The notes: generated from the letters alone by a model not told the origin. A stretch of 64,000 bases of DNA from Isoetes taiwanensis (GCA_021234155.1 JAJEKV010000035.1:5470224-5534223), one strand, 5' to 3'. Shown: positions 10,316 to 22,876, counted from the first letter of the stretch. Translations and numbers: made by a program.

Positions 10316-10639
10316 ATGTTCTTCCATAGGCCTGCAAGGACAGCTGGGAAAGGTTCCTTGGATACAGAGGGCAGGCCTCCAGAGAGTGATGTTGCTGCTT
10401 GTAGGAGTCCGTGGAAAGATTTTAGCCTTGCAGATGATCCGAATTTCCACAAAAGCTCCCACATGGAAGTGAAGCAGTCTGTTCCTGTAGATATCCAGGG
10501 CCTCTTGTATGAAGATGTGAGGCCCCATGCTTCTGTGCAGCCATCTAAACCAGCCAGCCCTTGTGCCAAAGTTTCGAATTTTGCCACAATAGCTGCTGTG
10601 TTTGTAGATAGGGATCTAGGGAAACAAGTTTTTCCCTAG
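10316..10639 (+). CDS. Hypothetical 107-residue ORF
   Basis: True ATG, 107 codons, no family recognised. The middle is Pro/Ser-rich and the C-terminal part reads VSNFATIAAVFVDRDLGKQVFP. The composition is protein-like rather than random, and it could be the N-terminus of a decayed transposon ORF. It lacks any visible neighbour that would suggest a role. Confidence 0.25.
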   Translation: MFFHRPARTAGKGSLDTEGRPPESDVAACRSPWKDFSLADDPNFHKSSHMEVKQSVPVDIQGLLYEDVRPHASVQPSKPASPCAKVSNFATIAAVFVDRDLGKQVFP

Positions 10640-11159
10640 GCAAGAAGCTTGCAGTGAGGAAGAAAGTGATCAGCAAGCCCCCAAGACATGCTGTTGCTAC
10701 CAGAGATGAGCCCTCTTCCTTGGATCTCTTAGTGTCACTGTCAGTGTTGGTAGTGTAGATGGGTAAAAGAAAGCTAGTTTGTCTAAAAAAAATGCCCTTA
10801 CATTATGTATAATGTAGGACATGTAGGCACCCGTTTTTGTTATTTTTTTGAATTTTAGTTAGATGGGATATGTAATCATTAGGAGTAGCCACGTCAGCAA
10901 TTCAAAATTATGAGTGGCAGTGGCAACCAGAACGGACCTTTATTGCAATTTTTCGAAGGGAGATTGCGAAGTGTTTCCTGTTTAGGAAAAAAATTTGCCG
11001 CCGTTCCAATTTTTTGTGTTTCTGTGTGATCAACGAAGTAATTCGACTGTAATTTGTTCTTCTTCCTCGAAATCCTTGCCCAAATCCAAGCAATGGACGC
11101 CTTTGCCTCCTAGAAGTCACCCAGATTAAATAAGAATTTGAAAACAGTCGATTATAGCA

Positions 11160-13690
11160 AGAAAGCCAAAAAAACAAGAGGAAGGTTCAAGCTTTTGAGG
11201 AACCAGGGCCAAAAAGAAGACTTATTTGTGAAGAACTCGCTGTTGTGGAAGCAAAGCATGTAAGATGTGTCAATGCAGATGAAATTTTCCCAGATTTACA
11301 ACAGATCATGGACGAGTAGTGGGGGCCCAAAGACATACGGGGGTTCAAAGAATCTAGCGTGAAGCCAGAGTGGGCCGAGAACTTCTACAAACATTATGAA
11401 ATTGTTTTTGGTAAGCGAGAGGTCACAAATCGCCATGTACCTGAGTACTTTGCTCGTGCATTTGCCCTTCAATTGATAGGTAAAAAAGTAGATTGGGATA
11501 CTTTTAAAGTTTTGGCCAAAGATTTGCCAAAGGGAGGAGCAAAAGAATCTGCTATTACAGAAGAAATTGGGACCTCTAAATCCACATCCAAGGATTTTAC
11601 CCTAAGGAAGACCTTGAATTTTCAGAAACTCTGTTGCAACAGTGTCATGGAGAGTTAATTAGCAGCACATCCAAGGTTGAAGAACTGAAAATTCAGCAGG
11701 CAGAACTACGTGACAACATAAATAAGTTTTCAGGAAGAAAGGATGCACATGAAGAGGACTGGGTTTCTATATCTATTTGCAAATCTGCAGGCCATTTTTT
11801 GGCTTTACTGTGACACATTTGTGTTCCATATTTTTTCTACCTTTCATTTGGTAACAAGTTGTAATGCATCTTTGGAGCAAAGGATAAGATAGAACAAGGT
11901 CCAAACCAACAGAACCAAGAAATTGAGTTGAACCACCTTCGATTGTTCAAGAAACCTACAGAAGAGACACTTCAACTTCCATATGACTCTTCAAAATTGG
12001 CGCAAGGATTGCTGCGCTCAACTCAACATTTCTAGGTGGTATATGGGGCCTATCTTCAGAAAAATGCATGGATAAAACAATGGCATCTTCAATGGGGATA
12101 AATGGCAATGACATAAATGCAAGCAGGAAGTCTCCAAAAGTGTTCTTTGAGCTGGACATGAGTGACCCCCCAGACTACAAGGTATGATAACGTATCTTTC
12201 AGTTAGTGCTTTTGGAAACTTTGCTTCTGTTCAATTTCCGAATTATTCATTTTTCTTTTAGGCAATGAAGATAGACGGAAATTCAAGAATACAGTACTAT
12301 TCACCACATGATGTTGGGGAGGAAAAGTCTCAAGCTAATTAGAGGACGGCAAAAATCTCTATACCTGATGACAGGTGGGACACCACATTTTTTGATAGGC
12401 CAGGTATAATGCTTTCTAAATCAGCAATTGTAGCAGCCTATGAAACACAGAAGTCGATGCAAAGTTGCAATGAAACTTTGCAAGAAGAAATGCAAGAAAC
12501 AAATCCCTTCTTCAGTCCATTAACCAAGGACAAGCTGCACCTTTTGTTATCTTGCCTGGTCTAGCCATGTAGCCTAGGGTTTCAAATAAACTCTCTAGCC
12601 TACCTATGCAAAGGATGATGCTTCCGTCTATGAATGTAGGACATGGTCCTTTAGACTCCCCAAACTCCAACAGCTTCAGTCTCAGTATCAGCAATTCTCC
12701 GTAATGTAACCAGGTAATGTTCAGGTTACTTGGCAAACACCTAACCATGTCACAACAGGTGACGCATACCATACAGGGGCAGTGCTTACTCTGCCATCTG
12801 GTGCCTCTTCAATTGGATACATGGATATAGGGGAAGCAAGGGTAAGGGATGAATGGGGAAGAGGAAATGGAGGTCTATATTTTTCATCTTCTTCTTCTCC
12901 AACACCTCCAAAACTACCATTCAAGAAGGCTCCAAAGCTTGTTTTGGATGGGAGTTAAAACTGGCTGCTATAGAAAGGGAAGCTCATGCAACAAATCAAA
13001 AATCTTAGGTGAGGAACAATCTAGGTTGGAACAAACAATGCTACAATCTAAACTGTAAGATATTTTTCTAAGCCTGCAACCAGGTCAAATTGAAGCTGGA
13101 GAAGTAATGAAAGAAGTAAACATGTTTCCTCCAAACGAAAAGAGTCTTCATGCTAAAAACACAGGAGGCATCAAGAAGATGGATCTAGTGGAAAGTAATA
13201 AGATGGGGGATGCATTAATGAGATCGAATTCTATCAGACTTTTGGAAATTCCTATGATCTGTGCTTCACCCAGAGAACCGAGGTATAAGAACATGAAATT
13301 AGTTGCAATATCCCTGGCGGCCAGATTGTTCAAGCAGAGGAAAGGAAGGGTTTTCAGGCTGCATCAACAGAAAACAATGATCTGATAAGGCAGAATGCCA
13401 GGCTTGACGAGGATGTTGACTTTGAAGATAAGGAGATGTATAAAGAGGTTAAGACAGATCATGATAAGACACGTCAGGATGGTACCATTGCAGACTCTAA
13501 TGGGAATCATAGTTCTGTTAGACAAAGACACAATGACCATGATGTGATAAATCCATATGCTTTAGAACCCACTTGTGCTACTGAAACAAAGGACGGGAAT
13601 GACATAACACATCCTGATGAAGATATTTCAAATTCGTCTATTGAAAACTATTTATCTCAAATCCTTTTGCAATCTTTCGATCTTATGTGG
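11160..13690 (+). pseudogene. Decayed spliced gene of unknown family
   Basis: Several segments read as protein on the plus strand but are broken. From about 11,160 a charged frame runs to an in-frame TAG at 11317-11319 and continues past it (WGPKDIRGF, then WAENFYKHYEIVFG, about 11,320-11,590). A one-base loss near 11,597 then shifts to FYPKEDLEFSETLLQQ and a Lys/Glu-rich, coiled-coil-like stretch up to about 11,800. An exon ending FFELDMSDPPDYK stops at a GTATGA donor (12,181) and resumes after TTTTCTTTTAG (12,262) with AMKIDGNSRIQYY, followed by a TAG. More charged fragments continue to about 13,690. The surviving splice sites say this was a normal gene copied as DNA, not from RNA. I do not recognise the family. 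Confidence 0.45.
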
Positions 13691-13952
13691 GCCGTTTATT
13701 TATTATTCGTAATTTTCTCGAATAAAGTATGTGGTTTCAACATTTCTTTCTCCTTCCTTGAAAGGCTTTTGTGTGCAGATGTTATGAATAGGAGGGCTCT
13801 GCATTTCTGAATAGTTATTTAGTCATCCTGTGATGTAATCTATCAAGGACAATGTGTTTTTGTACGCTTTTCACTAAGGTTTTCCTATGATTTCGTGATG
13901 TATTCAAATGGATGTACTAATGCGTACATCTAGAGTGCACCATTTCCGAGTC

Positions 13953-14151
13953 ATTGATTTTAGCCTTTTTTTTTTTCAATGGTCAACAACCAATGGCTCA
14001 CAACAAAAGCCCTTTTTTTTGTGCGTGTGGTGCATAATTGGCACATGAAGGGCCATTGATTTTAGCCTTTTTTTCAATGGTCAACAACCAATGGCTCACA
14101 ACAAAAGCCCTCTTTTTGTGTGTGTGGTGCATAATGGGCACATGAAGGGCT
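13953..14151. repeat. Tandem duplication, about 100 bp x2
   Basis: The segment beginning ATTGATTTTAGCC and containing CAATGGTCAACAACCAATGG occurs at 13953 and again at 14055 (offset 102 bp) with a few differences in T-run length. No gene in the surrounding 13.8-14.7 kb. Confidence 0.85.
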
Positions 14152-14770
14152 TGAAGGGCGCATGTAGTGCAGTTTCCCCGCCGGCAACACATTTCTTATC
14201 ACAACGTTTGATCCAGAGCTCTGTTTGAGATGATTTTTATTGCGTTGGAAAGCTCTCTCCGAGATCCTTTGGATAGTATATGAGATGGATATGTTTGGTT
14301 AAGTTATCTATGCTAAAACAGCAATTTTTCGGCCGGGTTTGGTAGGCTTTCACATCCTACCAGCTGATTAATACAGGATTGCGCTATTGGATATTATTTT
14401 ATGGCTCATTCCGAATGAAGCTTGCAAAAAATTACCATGCATTTTTAGATTTTGAGGCAGTTATAAAGCAAATTCTAAGGCTTCTAGATCCTTGTGCTAA
14501 CAAGCAGAAAAGTTTCCCACTTTGGTTTCTCACCACAAGAATCCATGGAGGCCAAAGGCTGCTGTTAAATTCCAGTTGAAAAATATTTGTGTATGGGTGT
14601 TGCAAGACCTAATAGTCATCTTCTTAACAAATATTGTTTATTCCATTGATAACTCTTCTAAATTACTTTAATAACCTGTTGACCTTTTTTGAGGCTCCAC
14701 AATTGCTATATATCATTTTTTTGTTGTTATGTTGTCCATCTCCAAGGCCCCGAAGGGGCAAAAAAAAGTT

Positions 14771-15524
14771 TTAGACAACACAAGCCATTACATAAAGCAC
14801 TTTTAAATTAAAATCCCCCTAAAACCCCCTATGGTTTGGGTGCATATTCACACCCGGGGGCCCCCCAAGGCCCCGAAGGGGCGAAATTTTTTTTTTTTGC
14901 AACACAAACCATTAACATCCAACATATAAAAATTAATTCCCCCTAAAACCCCCTGTGGTTTGGGTGCATATTCACACGGGGGGTGACTCCGGGCATCGAG
15001 AGCTATTGGATGGGCATATTCATGAGTTATGCTTTGATTTGGACCGTAGATAGCGATCCTCGTTTGTGGGGTGCATATTCACACGGGGGGTGACGTAGGG
15101 TAGCGAGAGCCCTTTTTATACTGCCTAAAATGGTATAATACATGTTTGAAATCAACACCATTAAGTATATTGCACCAAACCTTATAGTATTTCACAAGTC
15201 TTGCTATATAGTATAAAAAAACTTGTACGAGCATACCCCACAAACGAGGATCGCTATCTACGGTCCAAATCAAAGCATAACTCATGAATATGCCCATCCA
15301 ATAGCTCTCGATGCCCGGAGTCACCCCCGTGTGAATATGCACCCAAACCACAGGGGGTTTTAGGGGGGATTTAATTTTTATATGTTGGATGTTAATGGTT
15401 TGTGTTGCAAAAAAATTTGGCCTTGGGCCTTAGGACGCCCCAGCGAATATGCACCCAAACCATAGGGGGTTTTAGAGGGATTTTAATTTAAAAGTGTTTT
15501 ATGTAATGGTTTGTGTTGTCTAGA
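14771..15524. repeat. Long inverted repeat (foldback element)
   Basis: The left arm (about 14,771-15,072) and right arm (about 15,235-15,524) are near-perfect reverse complements of each other, around a central spacer of about 160 bp. Shared landmarks: GACAACACAA...CATTACATAAA at the outer ends, CCCCCTAAAACCCCCTATGG, the GTGCATATTCACACGGGGGG phrase, and CCGTAGATAGCGATCCTCG at the inner ends. Transcription would give a long hairpin RNA. A related, less symmetric copy lies at about 16.8-17.2 kb, so this is a mobile non-autonomous family and not a one-off rearrangement. Confidence 0.8.
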
Positions 15525-16800
15525 ATTGAACAGTTTAATTTTACTGTCTAAAACCAAGTAGATGAAAGATACATTTGGCACGTATTTGGGTAGTCATAAC
15601 TTTATTTTCACCCTGCTTGGGTAGTCATAATTGGTATCTGAATGTCATCAAATATCATATAAACTCTATGAATCAATCGAGCTCTATAAAACAGCTAGCA
15701 TGTCTTTGAAATAGCTAGCACATCTTAGTAAATAATGTCTCGATGTATGTGACCGAATTGGTCCAAATGGACTCTTGAAAGCCTTACAAATGATCCAACA
15801 TATTGCAAACAATATTTTCGTATCACAACACTGAAAAGGTATTCAACAAATGCTTAGCAAACAGATACATACAAAGCAGACAAATGTGCAAATATATCTT
15901 CCATATATTGCACTCGTTCATGCCAACATTTTTATGGCATTCAATTTTGGTCTATAAATAAATTAAACAGTTCAATGCTATTGCACAGGCTATCAAAAGC
16001 ACGCCATCAAGAACTAACATAGAAAGCAATAATTTAGATGTAATTAATTAGCACCAAAAGCTTCTTTGCATTGGCTCAAGCTAGAACAAAGCTTGAAGTT
16101 TAAACTCACCTTACACAATTCAAACTAATAACTCAGTCATTATGAGGAAACATTTTCTCTACTAATTGAGTTCTCTAAGCACAAGAGATTTCCTCTACTG
16201 ACTCAGTTCCCTAAGCACATCAGAGTCGGGGAAAGAGAAATATTCGCGGCGGCCAAGGTCGCCGCGATAAATTTCTTGTAAAGTCTAAAGTAGTGGGCAA
16301 CAATGATCATTGAAGTCATAAAGTCTAAAGTAGTAGGCATGACAATAAGGAGTTGCTCCTCTATTCATATATTTTTGTTCCCTTCGTTGTCAAGCTTTAA
16401 TATGTAGCATAATACCAGGGGTTCCTTTTGTATTTTTACAACATTTTTAAAATTATGTAAAACACAAGTTCAACAAGATTGCAAGATCATGGATGATGAA
16501 TAGCAGCAAGGATTAGACTTGGATTTGCTCCTCCAGAAGTTGTCAATATTATTTGCAACGTCTATAGAATAGTAAGTTGTATCAATTATTCTATTCACAT
16601 TAACTGTTTGCTTATTATTAATAAATTCTAGTGTTACATGCTAGCTCATATTTTAATATTGATATTGCTTTATATTGTGTGTAGAATTCCATGCAATGAG
16701 TTCGTTTCATTAAATTGAGCACATTTGTTTTGTTCGACTTCTTATGTTATAATACATCATCCATCGTTAGAGTGTTGGGTGTTTGATTTTGTTTGGTTTT
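15525..16800. other. AT-rich intergenic, no gene seen
   Basis: No open frame of protein-like composition on either strand. Only short local repeats (for example CTCTACTAATTGAGTTC and its variant near 16,155 and 16,193). Confidence 0.5.
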
Positions 16801-16805
16801 GTTAG

Positions 16806-17220
16806 GGCCCGAACGGCCAATTTATTTTTTTTTATTATAACTACCAACACATAACTACCATTAACATTAATTAAAATTAAGACAAACCATTGCATCCAAC
16901 ATTTTTAAATTAAAATCCCCCTGAAACCCTCTTTGGTTTGTGTGCATATTCACACGGGGGGTTACGTAGGGCAGCGAGAGCCCCTAAAAACTTACAATAC
17001 ATGTACAAAATTAACACCATTAAGTACATTCCTTCAAACCTTATAGTATCTTGCAAACCTCAATGTACATTGTACAAAACCTTGTATAGGCATACCCCAC
17101 AAACAAGGATTGCTATGTACGGTCTAGATCAAGGAATAAAGGGCAAATATGCCCATCCGAAACAGTTCTCGTTGCCCGAAGTAACCCCCCGTGTGAATAT
17201 GCATCCAAACCAAAGGGGGT
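16806..17220. mobile_element. Second copy of the foldback/MITE family
   Basis: Starts near GGGCCCGAACGGCC and carries the same ordered landmarks as the element at 14.8-15.5 kb: CCCCCTGAAACCC, GCATATTCACACGGGGGG, a middle containing AACACCATTAAGTA, CATACCCCACAAACAAGG, then the inverted end CCCCCCGTGTGAATATGCA at about 17,185-17,203. Here the terminal inverted repeats are about 35-45 bp and the inside is single-copy, which is MITE-like. No transposase is encoded. Confidence 0.65.
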
Positions 17221-17335
17221 GCACAGAGAAGACAACTTGACTTGATTGTCAAGCTTTATTCATGGGGTGTATAGAGAAGACAACTTGACTTGATTGTCAA
17301 GCTTTATTCATTGTATAGTGAAGACGACTTGACTT
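17218..17335. repeat. Short tandem repeat, 45-bp unit, about 2.5 copies
   Basis: AGAAGACAACTTGACTTGA with GTCAAGCTTTATTCAT repeats at an offset of 45 bp, with a third, partial, diverged copy. It lies directly at the right edge of the MITE-like element. Confidence 0.75.
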
Positions 17336-17503
17336 ATCTTTGTTGAAAAAACTTATGACGTATTTAGGAAAAATTGGACACATTCAAAGTTTTAGACTCG
17401 TCTATGTTTCCAAAATATTGACTACTGGATCTTACGTTATTTCATCATCACCTTGATATTTACTTATTACAAAGGCGAAAGGATTTGCAAAAGGGATTAC
17501 CAA

Positions 17504-18060
17504 CTACATCTTCAAGTTTGCCGGCAAGTTGCATCCCAGTCTTGACAAATCTGCTGAAAAGATGACAGGACAACTGAGGAGATTTCCAATTAGATTGAGA
17601 TGGTAAAGATTTGGGAGAACACCAAGTTCTGCAGGAATAGATCCATTTAAAAGATTTCTGTCAAGAAATAACCCACTCAAGTCCATTAACTCCCCCATAT
17701 AGATGGTATGGTATCATAGTAACCTGAATTTGAAAGCCTTAACGCAGAAATATTGGCAAGGTTACCCCAAAAGCCTGGCAGTTGCATAATCATTGGATTA
17801 TCATGAATAATAAGATACTGAAGACTACTAAGCGCACTCAAACTGCTTAGAAAATCATATGTTAACTGATTTCCACTCATTGCCAAAAATAAGAGATTGT
17901 TCAAATTGCCAAAGTTTGCAAAGTATGCTTCCCTTCAATCTATTATTGCTTAAATCCATTTTCTGTAGAGAAAATAGGTTTGTTCACGTCCACAAATCAG
18001 GAAGAGCCATCTTACAAATTGCCGAAGGAGCTCAGATTCCATATGTGGCAATTAAGAGCG
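17504..18060 (-). pseudogene. LRR receptor-like gene fragment
   Basis: Minus-strand frames give plant extracellular LRRs (LxxLxLxxNxLxGxIPxxLG). In order from the 5' side: a segment with MDLSNNRLKGSI (about 17,960-17,920), then NLNNLLFLAMSGNQL and LSSLQYLIIHDNP (to about 17,700), then LSGLFLDRNLLNGSIPAELG and NLYHLNLIGN (to 17,504). A TGA lies upstream of the first segment and there are frame breaks near 17,920 and 17,695. The copy is a short, dead piece of the same broad family as the intact receptor-like protein at 27.9 kb, on the opposite strand. Confidence 0.7.
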
Positions 18061-18744
18061 GCAATTTAGTTTGGCATTAGGCTCAGTTTAGTGTATAATT
18101 GTCAAAAATGCTGCTCTAACTACCAGGAGATGAGGGCTGGGAGTTGGAAGTTCCAGCATTAATGGCAAAGTTTAAGTTAATTGCCTTCCGTTGTGTGGAA
18201 TCTCACCCTTATTTTGAGTTAAACTTTCCGTTAAATTTGGTAAACTAAAGTAAAGTGGTCTGAAGGCAATTTGTATTAGGGATTTTAGGTTAAGAAAATT
18301 AACGGAATACTAATTATGTAACTTAACGGAACACTAATCTAACTTGTGGTGTGAACCTATTAAAACCTTAACCCAATTCAAATGTAATGGCTAGTGCGAA
18401 GGTACGCTTATTAGATTTACATGTGTTAATGTCACCATGTGTTAATGTTTTTTTTCGTTCATTGATTATTTTTGTTCCTCTCAAACGTTTCTCTACCGCA
18501 ATCTATGTTCATGGTAATTTGATACGTATTCTTTAGGAGTGGGTGTCAGATTTTACATCTCACAGCTCTATATATGAACACGCTCCCCATACGCTTCACA
18601 TAAATACACCAATAACAATGCATAGAAAATAAAAAAATTATACCACCTAAGGTTCCCACATACCCGAACCAACAGAAAGTGAAAGTAACAGAAACATATA
18701 AAGCATGCTTTCATATATCACAATGTGGAAAACAGGTCTACAAC

Positions 18745-19577
18745 TTAAGTGGAAAGCTGCATGCACGTTACTTGTTGCACAAGCTTGACGGCACAACACG
18801 CTAGACCATGGAAATGAACATCAGAATGAGGTGACTTGCCATCAATAGCAATATGCGCATCTGCAATGCGATCTTCATCAGAATCAGTGTCAAGATTCAC
18901 GACCGGTCTGAAAATCGCATCTGGATCTGCCATTCCTTCAATCTTCTCTATCTTCTTACGAGCTCCTACAAGAAAAATGAAATATGTACATAAACACAAA
19001 GTGCGAAAATGAGCTAGAGAGTAGCAAAAGTGTAATCCTCCACACCCACAGGTATGAAACCATCCCATGGGCTGGAATTTCGCAAATCTACAGGCTCTGG
19101 ACACCCCTCCCCATCATCAAAGCCATCATCACTGTCCATATCACAAGCGTTGGCCTCATCAAGACTCACACCAGCATGAGCATCCCAATAGCGTCTTCTC
19201 CCCTTAACAACTCGCTCCACATGTACAATTCTAGGAGGCAGCCCAAACAATACATTCCTGACATCACTAGGGGAGGCGTGTGCAGGATCTAGAGTCAATC
19301 TCCAGACAACCTCAACACCATGCTGGGAAATGAAGGCAGTGTTTGTTGGCAACACCCACGATCCACTGAATACAAACTTCTCCATTTGCAGTATTTTACA
19401 GATGGTTTGAACAAGTGAGGCACTGACGTGCCTACGGCCATGGTACATATGGAAATGTTTTGCTTTTGCAAACAAGTTACAATTATCAAGAGTGACGCAG
19501 TTCTTAATGTCTCCAGCCCCATACAGAGCATAGAGATTCTTATCCCTCTCAATTTGATCCACTGTCACATTCTTCAT
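18745..19577 (-). CDS. Unrecognised two-exon gene (possibly truncated)
   Basis: ATG at 19577. Exon 1 (19577-19046) joins exon 2 (18965-18745) through a GTGTGG donor and a TTTTTCTTGTAG acceptor, giving an open frame of 250 residues. The N-terminal half is mixed hydrophobic/basic (KHFHMYHGRRH, then SWVLPTNTAF, then HVERVVKGRRRYWDAHAG). The centre and exon 2 are acidic (DMDSDDGFDDGEG; NLDTDSDEDRIADAH). Protein-like sequence also continues upstream of the ATG (19,600-19,760) in another frame, so this may be the 3' part of a larger broken gene. I do not recognise the family. Its position beside the transposase-like pseudogene suggests a transposon origin, but that is a guess. Confidence 0.4.
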
Positions 19578-20115
19578 GTGAAGCCTATCATTCCCTCATA
19601 ACAGTGCATCTTTGTGTCCTTGAGGGCCTTGCACATGATAACTCCCCCAGCAGGTTTCATGGAGATGGTCAAGGTTGGAGCCCCTCTCCAAGCTTACAAT
19701 ACCCCCCAGGCAGTCAGATTCTAGGAAACTACGAACAGCAATATATATAGACTTCCACACATCTGGGTAAAAGAAAGCTAGGGTGTCTTACATTTGGCCA
19801 AATATAGAGTAAGAGATGTATCACATTTCAAATACATAACCGTTTTTTCAGTATGTACATAATAGCTATATTATGGAATCTTTTTTTTCGGAATTACTTG
19901 CCACGTCAATTGAAACGCAATCATGAAGCAGATTTCAATTCCCGCCGCTCTAGTCACTCCAAGAAATGCCTGAACATTAGGAGAATTTCCCATTTTCTGG
20001 CTAAAACTTCGCCCAGCTCCAGGATTTCCCTCCTTCTTGCCAGAATTCCTCCAGCTAACCTAAACCACGCAAGAACCATGATGAACAACGAAGGAACAGA
20101 AATGGCGCAAGAAGA

Positions 20116-22876
20116 TTGCAATATCGGGAATGTGAGAAAGAAAAGCGTAAGATTGATGAAATTGTTAAATTTATATATGATCAGGTTCAAGATTTACGTC
20201 CTGTGCAAAGGAGAGCTTTAGCAGTGAAAACTGTTCGGGATGAAAGGCTGCACTTCTTTTTTGAACTTGCCATTGGAAATCCAGCGCAAGCAATTGCGAA
20301 GATACTATGCTACAAAATATCCATGAAGGTCTGCAGAAGTGAAACAAGCAAATAGCAATGATAAATTAGCAGCTAAGCATTCCCTGTTATCAATGATTGT
20401 TGGTGAGAATGAAAAACTCAAGCAAAAAGGAGTAGCCTCCAGAATTCTTCAAGTGCAAGCAAGAAACCTCACAAAAGCTGCAATTAGAAGAAAGCGGATG
20501 TCATTATCAGGTGCTAATATGTGGGCACTGGCAGGAAGGCAACCCGGGGCAGACATGCTTCCGGAATCAACCAAACAGTTGGTAAATGAGTTTTGGTTAA
20601 CCCACACAAAAACTTCTCCAAAGTACAGGGATGTCAGGAAGAAAAGGACACTTCCAATCCAAGCAACTACACTAATTATATTTTTACACGTGGAGGTACT
20701 GAATGAGCTATATTTAACAGGAAAAGTACTTGGATGTACTTCCAATTACATCCAATGTGGCATAAGGCAAAAAATGTGTTGAAAGTCAGGCTGTGTTTTT
20801 ATAGTCTCAGTTTTTGTAGTTCCCAAGTACATTCTAGTACATTTTAAGCTTTCCTGATCTCAAGATAGTTTTGGAGATAGGGCGATACATAAAAGTATTT
20901 AAATGTACTTCCTTCCATAAGAAAAGTATTGAATACATACATCTATAGCACGGTGACACTGTCTGTGACCTGGTTACATATTGAGTTTTTTATGTACATC
21001 TGGAACTCTTTGGAGTACATTCTTTATATATTTATACATATCATGTACATAGTATGTACGATGTTGTGTTATACTAGTTGAATGTATATCAAATCATGGT
21101 CTGAATGCCATAGAACTAATGCAATGTCTGCAACATCTTTGAATTCGTAAGTAGTTCTAATTTATATTTTACTTATACATGCCGCTTTTTTCCTTGCAGA
21201 GTGAATTGTATGAGATGTTCAAAGATGAACATCCTGAAGTGAAGATTAGCATCAGAATGTTTGAGGTGCTTAAGCCTACGTGTGTGAGAAGGTTGAAATC
21301 ACGTAAGCCTAAAACATTTCAAAATGTTAGTGCTATGTGGAGAGCTACGGTCTGTGACAAGGAAGGCGAAGAGTGGCATAGTTTGGACTGTGTCAAGGAA
21401 GAGTGCCAAAACTGTGGCACTGAAAATATTCAAATCTGTCCTAAGGAGAAAGAGTCACAGAATGAGAACAATGAATGGCAAGTTTACAAGTACGTGAACG
21501 AACCTTCCAAATCTGGCACTTCAAGGAGGCTGAAGCTTGTTACTGAAAGCGGGAGTCCAGGTACATTGCTTGACAAGATGTTTCATCACCTTACAAAGTT
21601 CACTATTCACAACTTTTCAGCAAGTTGGCAGAGCAAACAATTCAGGAAATCAGTGCAAAATTTGGGGGATGATTCTGTTTTGTCAGTAATGGACTTTGCA
21701 GAGAACTACACTTCGCAGTCACTCAGGGAGGTTCAGTCCGAGCATTGGGACAATAACCAGATAACTATTCTGGTGCATATAACCACGATGAAAGTCAATG
21801 GCGAGCTGAAAAAAACTGTTCATTTGTATGTTTCCGATGTTATGAAGCATGATGCTTTCTTTGTTCAGGCTGCACTCAAGAAACACCATATTTGGATGAT
21901 GCAAAAAGGTTTTGGCCACATCAAATACCATGTCATGTGGTCTAATGGGTGTGCTACTCAGTTTAAGTGTTCTCGAGCCTTTTATTTGAATGTGGCCCAA
22001 TATTATAACAGCTATAAAATTAGGATGCAGTGGAATTATTTTGGCTCAGGCCATGGAAAAGGAGAACATGATGGGTAGGCTGCTTTGGAGAAAAGGTTCC
22101 TTGCAGACGAGCAAAGAAAAGAGAATGGTGTTCCAATTTTGGGTGCCAACTCTGCTTGCACTTTGCTGAGACAAAAGAAGTGCAAAATGGACAGAGTCAT
22201 ATAGGAGGTGATGGCAGAAGACATTAACAGGGACCCTCGTTCAGCTTGTGAGACATTGCCTGGTACTCTAGCTATACATTGTGTGTCTGCTATTAATCCA
22301 ACTGACCCAACACCTGTCATGTATAGATCCCTGTCATGTTTTTGCAATGGTTGCTTGAATTTCAGATGGGGAGAATGTGAGAATCTTCAGCATTGTGGTG
22401 CGTGGAAGCTGCACAAACTGGAGCCTAGTTCGGCCCAGGTCGACGAACAAGAAGAGCTAGTTGGTTTTTATGCAGCTGATGAGCAAGAACTATCCGATGT
22501 ACTCCAAATCGGAGACATATTTGCATCTTTTGCTGCTCCAGGGAATCATGAAAATGTTCCATACTTCGTCCTCCTATGCGTGAAGGAGATGCATATTCTT
22601 CAGGAAGATGTGATTGACGACTATGCAAGTAGAATGTTTGTTGGTGACAGGGTTATAGCTGGTCATTACTATCAACTGCCACAAGGCACAAACCACAAGT
22701 ACAAGTTGTTGGATGACAAAATAGTATTGGTACCAGCTGAATCTGTAATTGGAGCAAAGTTCACGATGCAGCAGGTCAAGCATAAGTTGAAGGGGGCACG
22801 TACATCATATATGATCACACGAGAGGTGCATGGCATGCTTATATCAAGCCTACTTGAGATTGTTGAGTGCACATGA
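20116..22876 (+). pseudogene. DDE-like transposase pseudogene with two amber stops
   Basis: Three blocks. 20,116-20,330: charged N-terminal exon (RECEKEKRKIDEIVKF). 20,339-20,782: basic region ending near VNEFWLTHTKTSPKYRDVRKK. An intron follows, closed by TTTTTTCCTTGCAG at 21,198, then 21,199-22,876 in one frame. The last block has DFAENYTSQSLREVQSEHW, VSDVMKHDAFFV, WSNGCATQFK and GHGKGEHDG, then a Cys-rich tail (RSLSCFCNGCLNF). This matches a widespread family of uncharacterised transposase-like proteins, which I know mostly from animals; there the third motif usually reads SDG, so the second likely catalytic Asp is Asn here. TAG codons at 22,076-22,078 and 22,201-22,203 interrupt a frame that otherwise stays open and protein-like. 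The element ends were not found. Confidence 0.6.
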
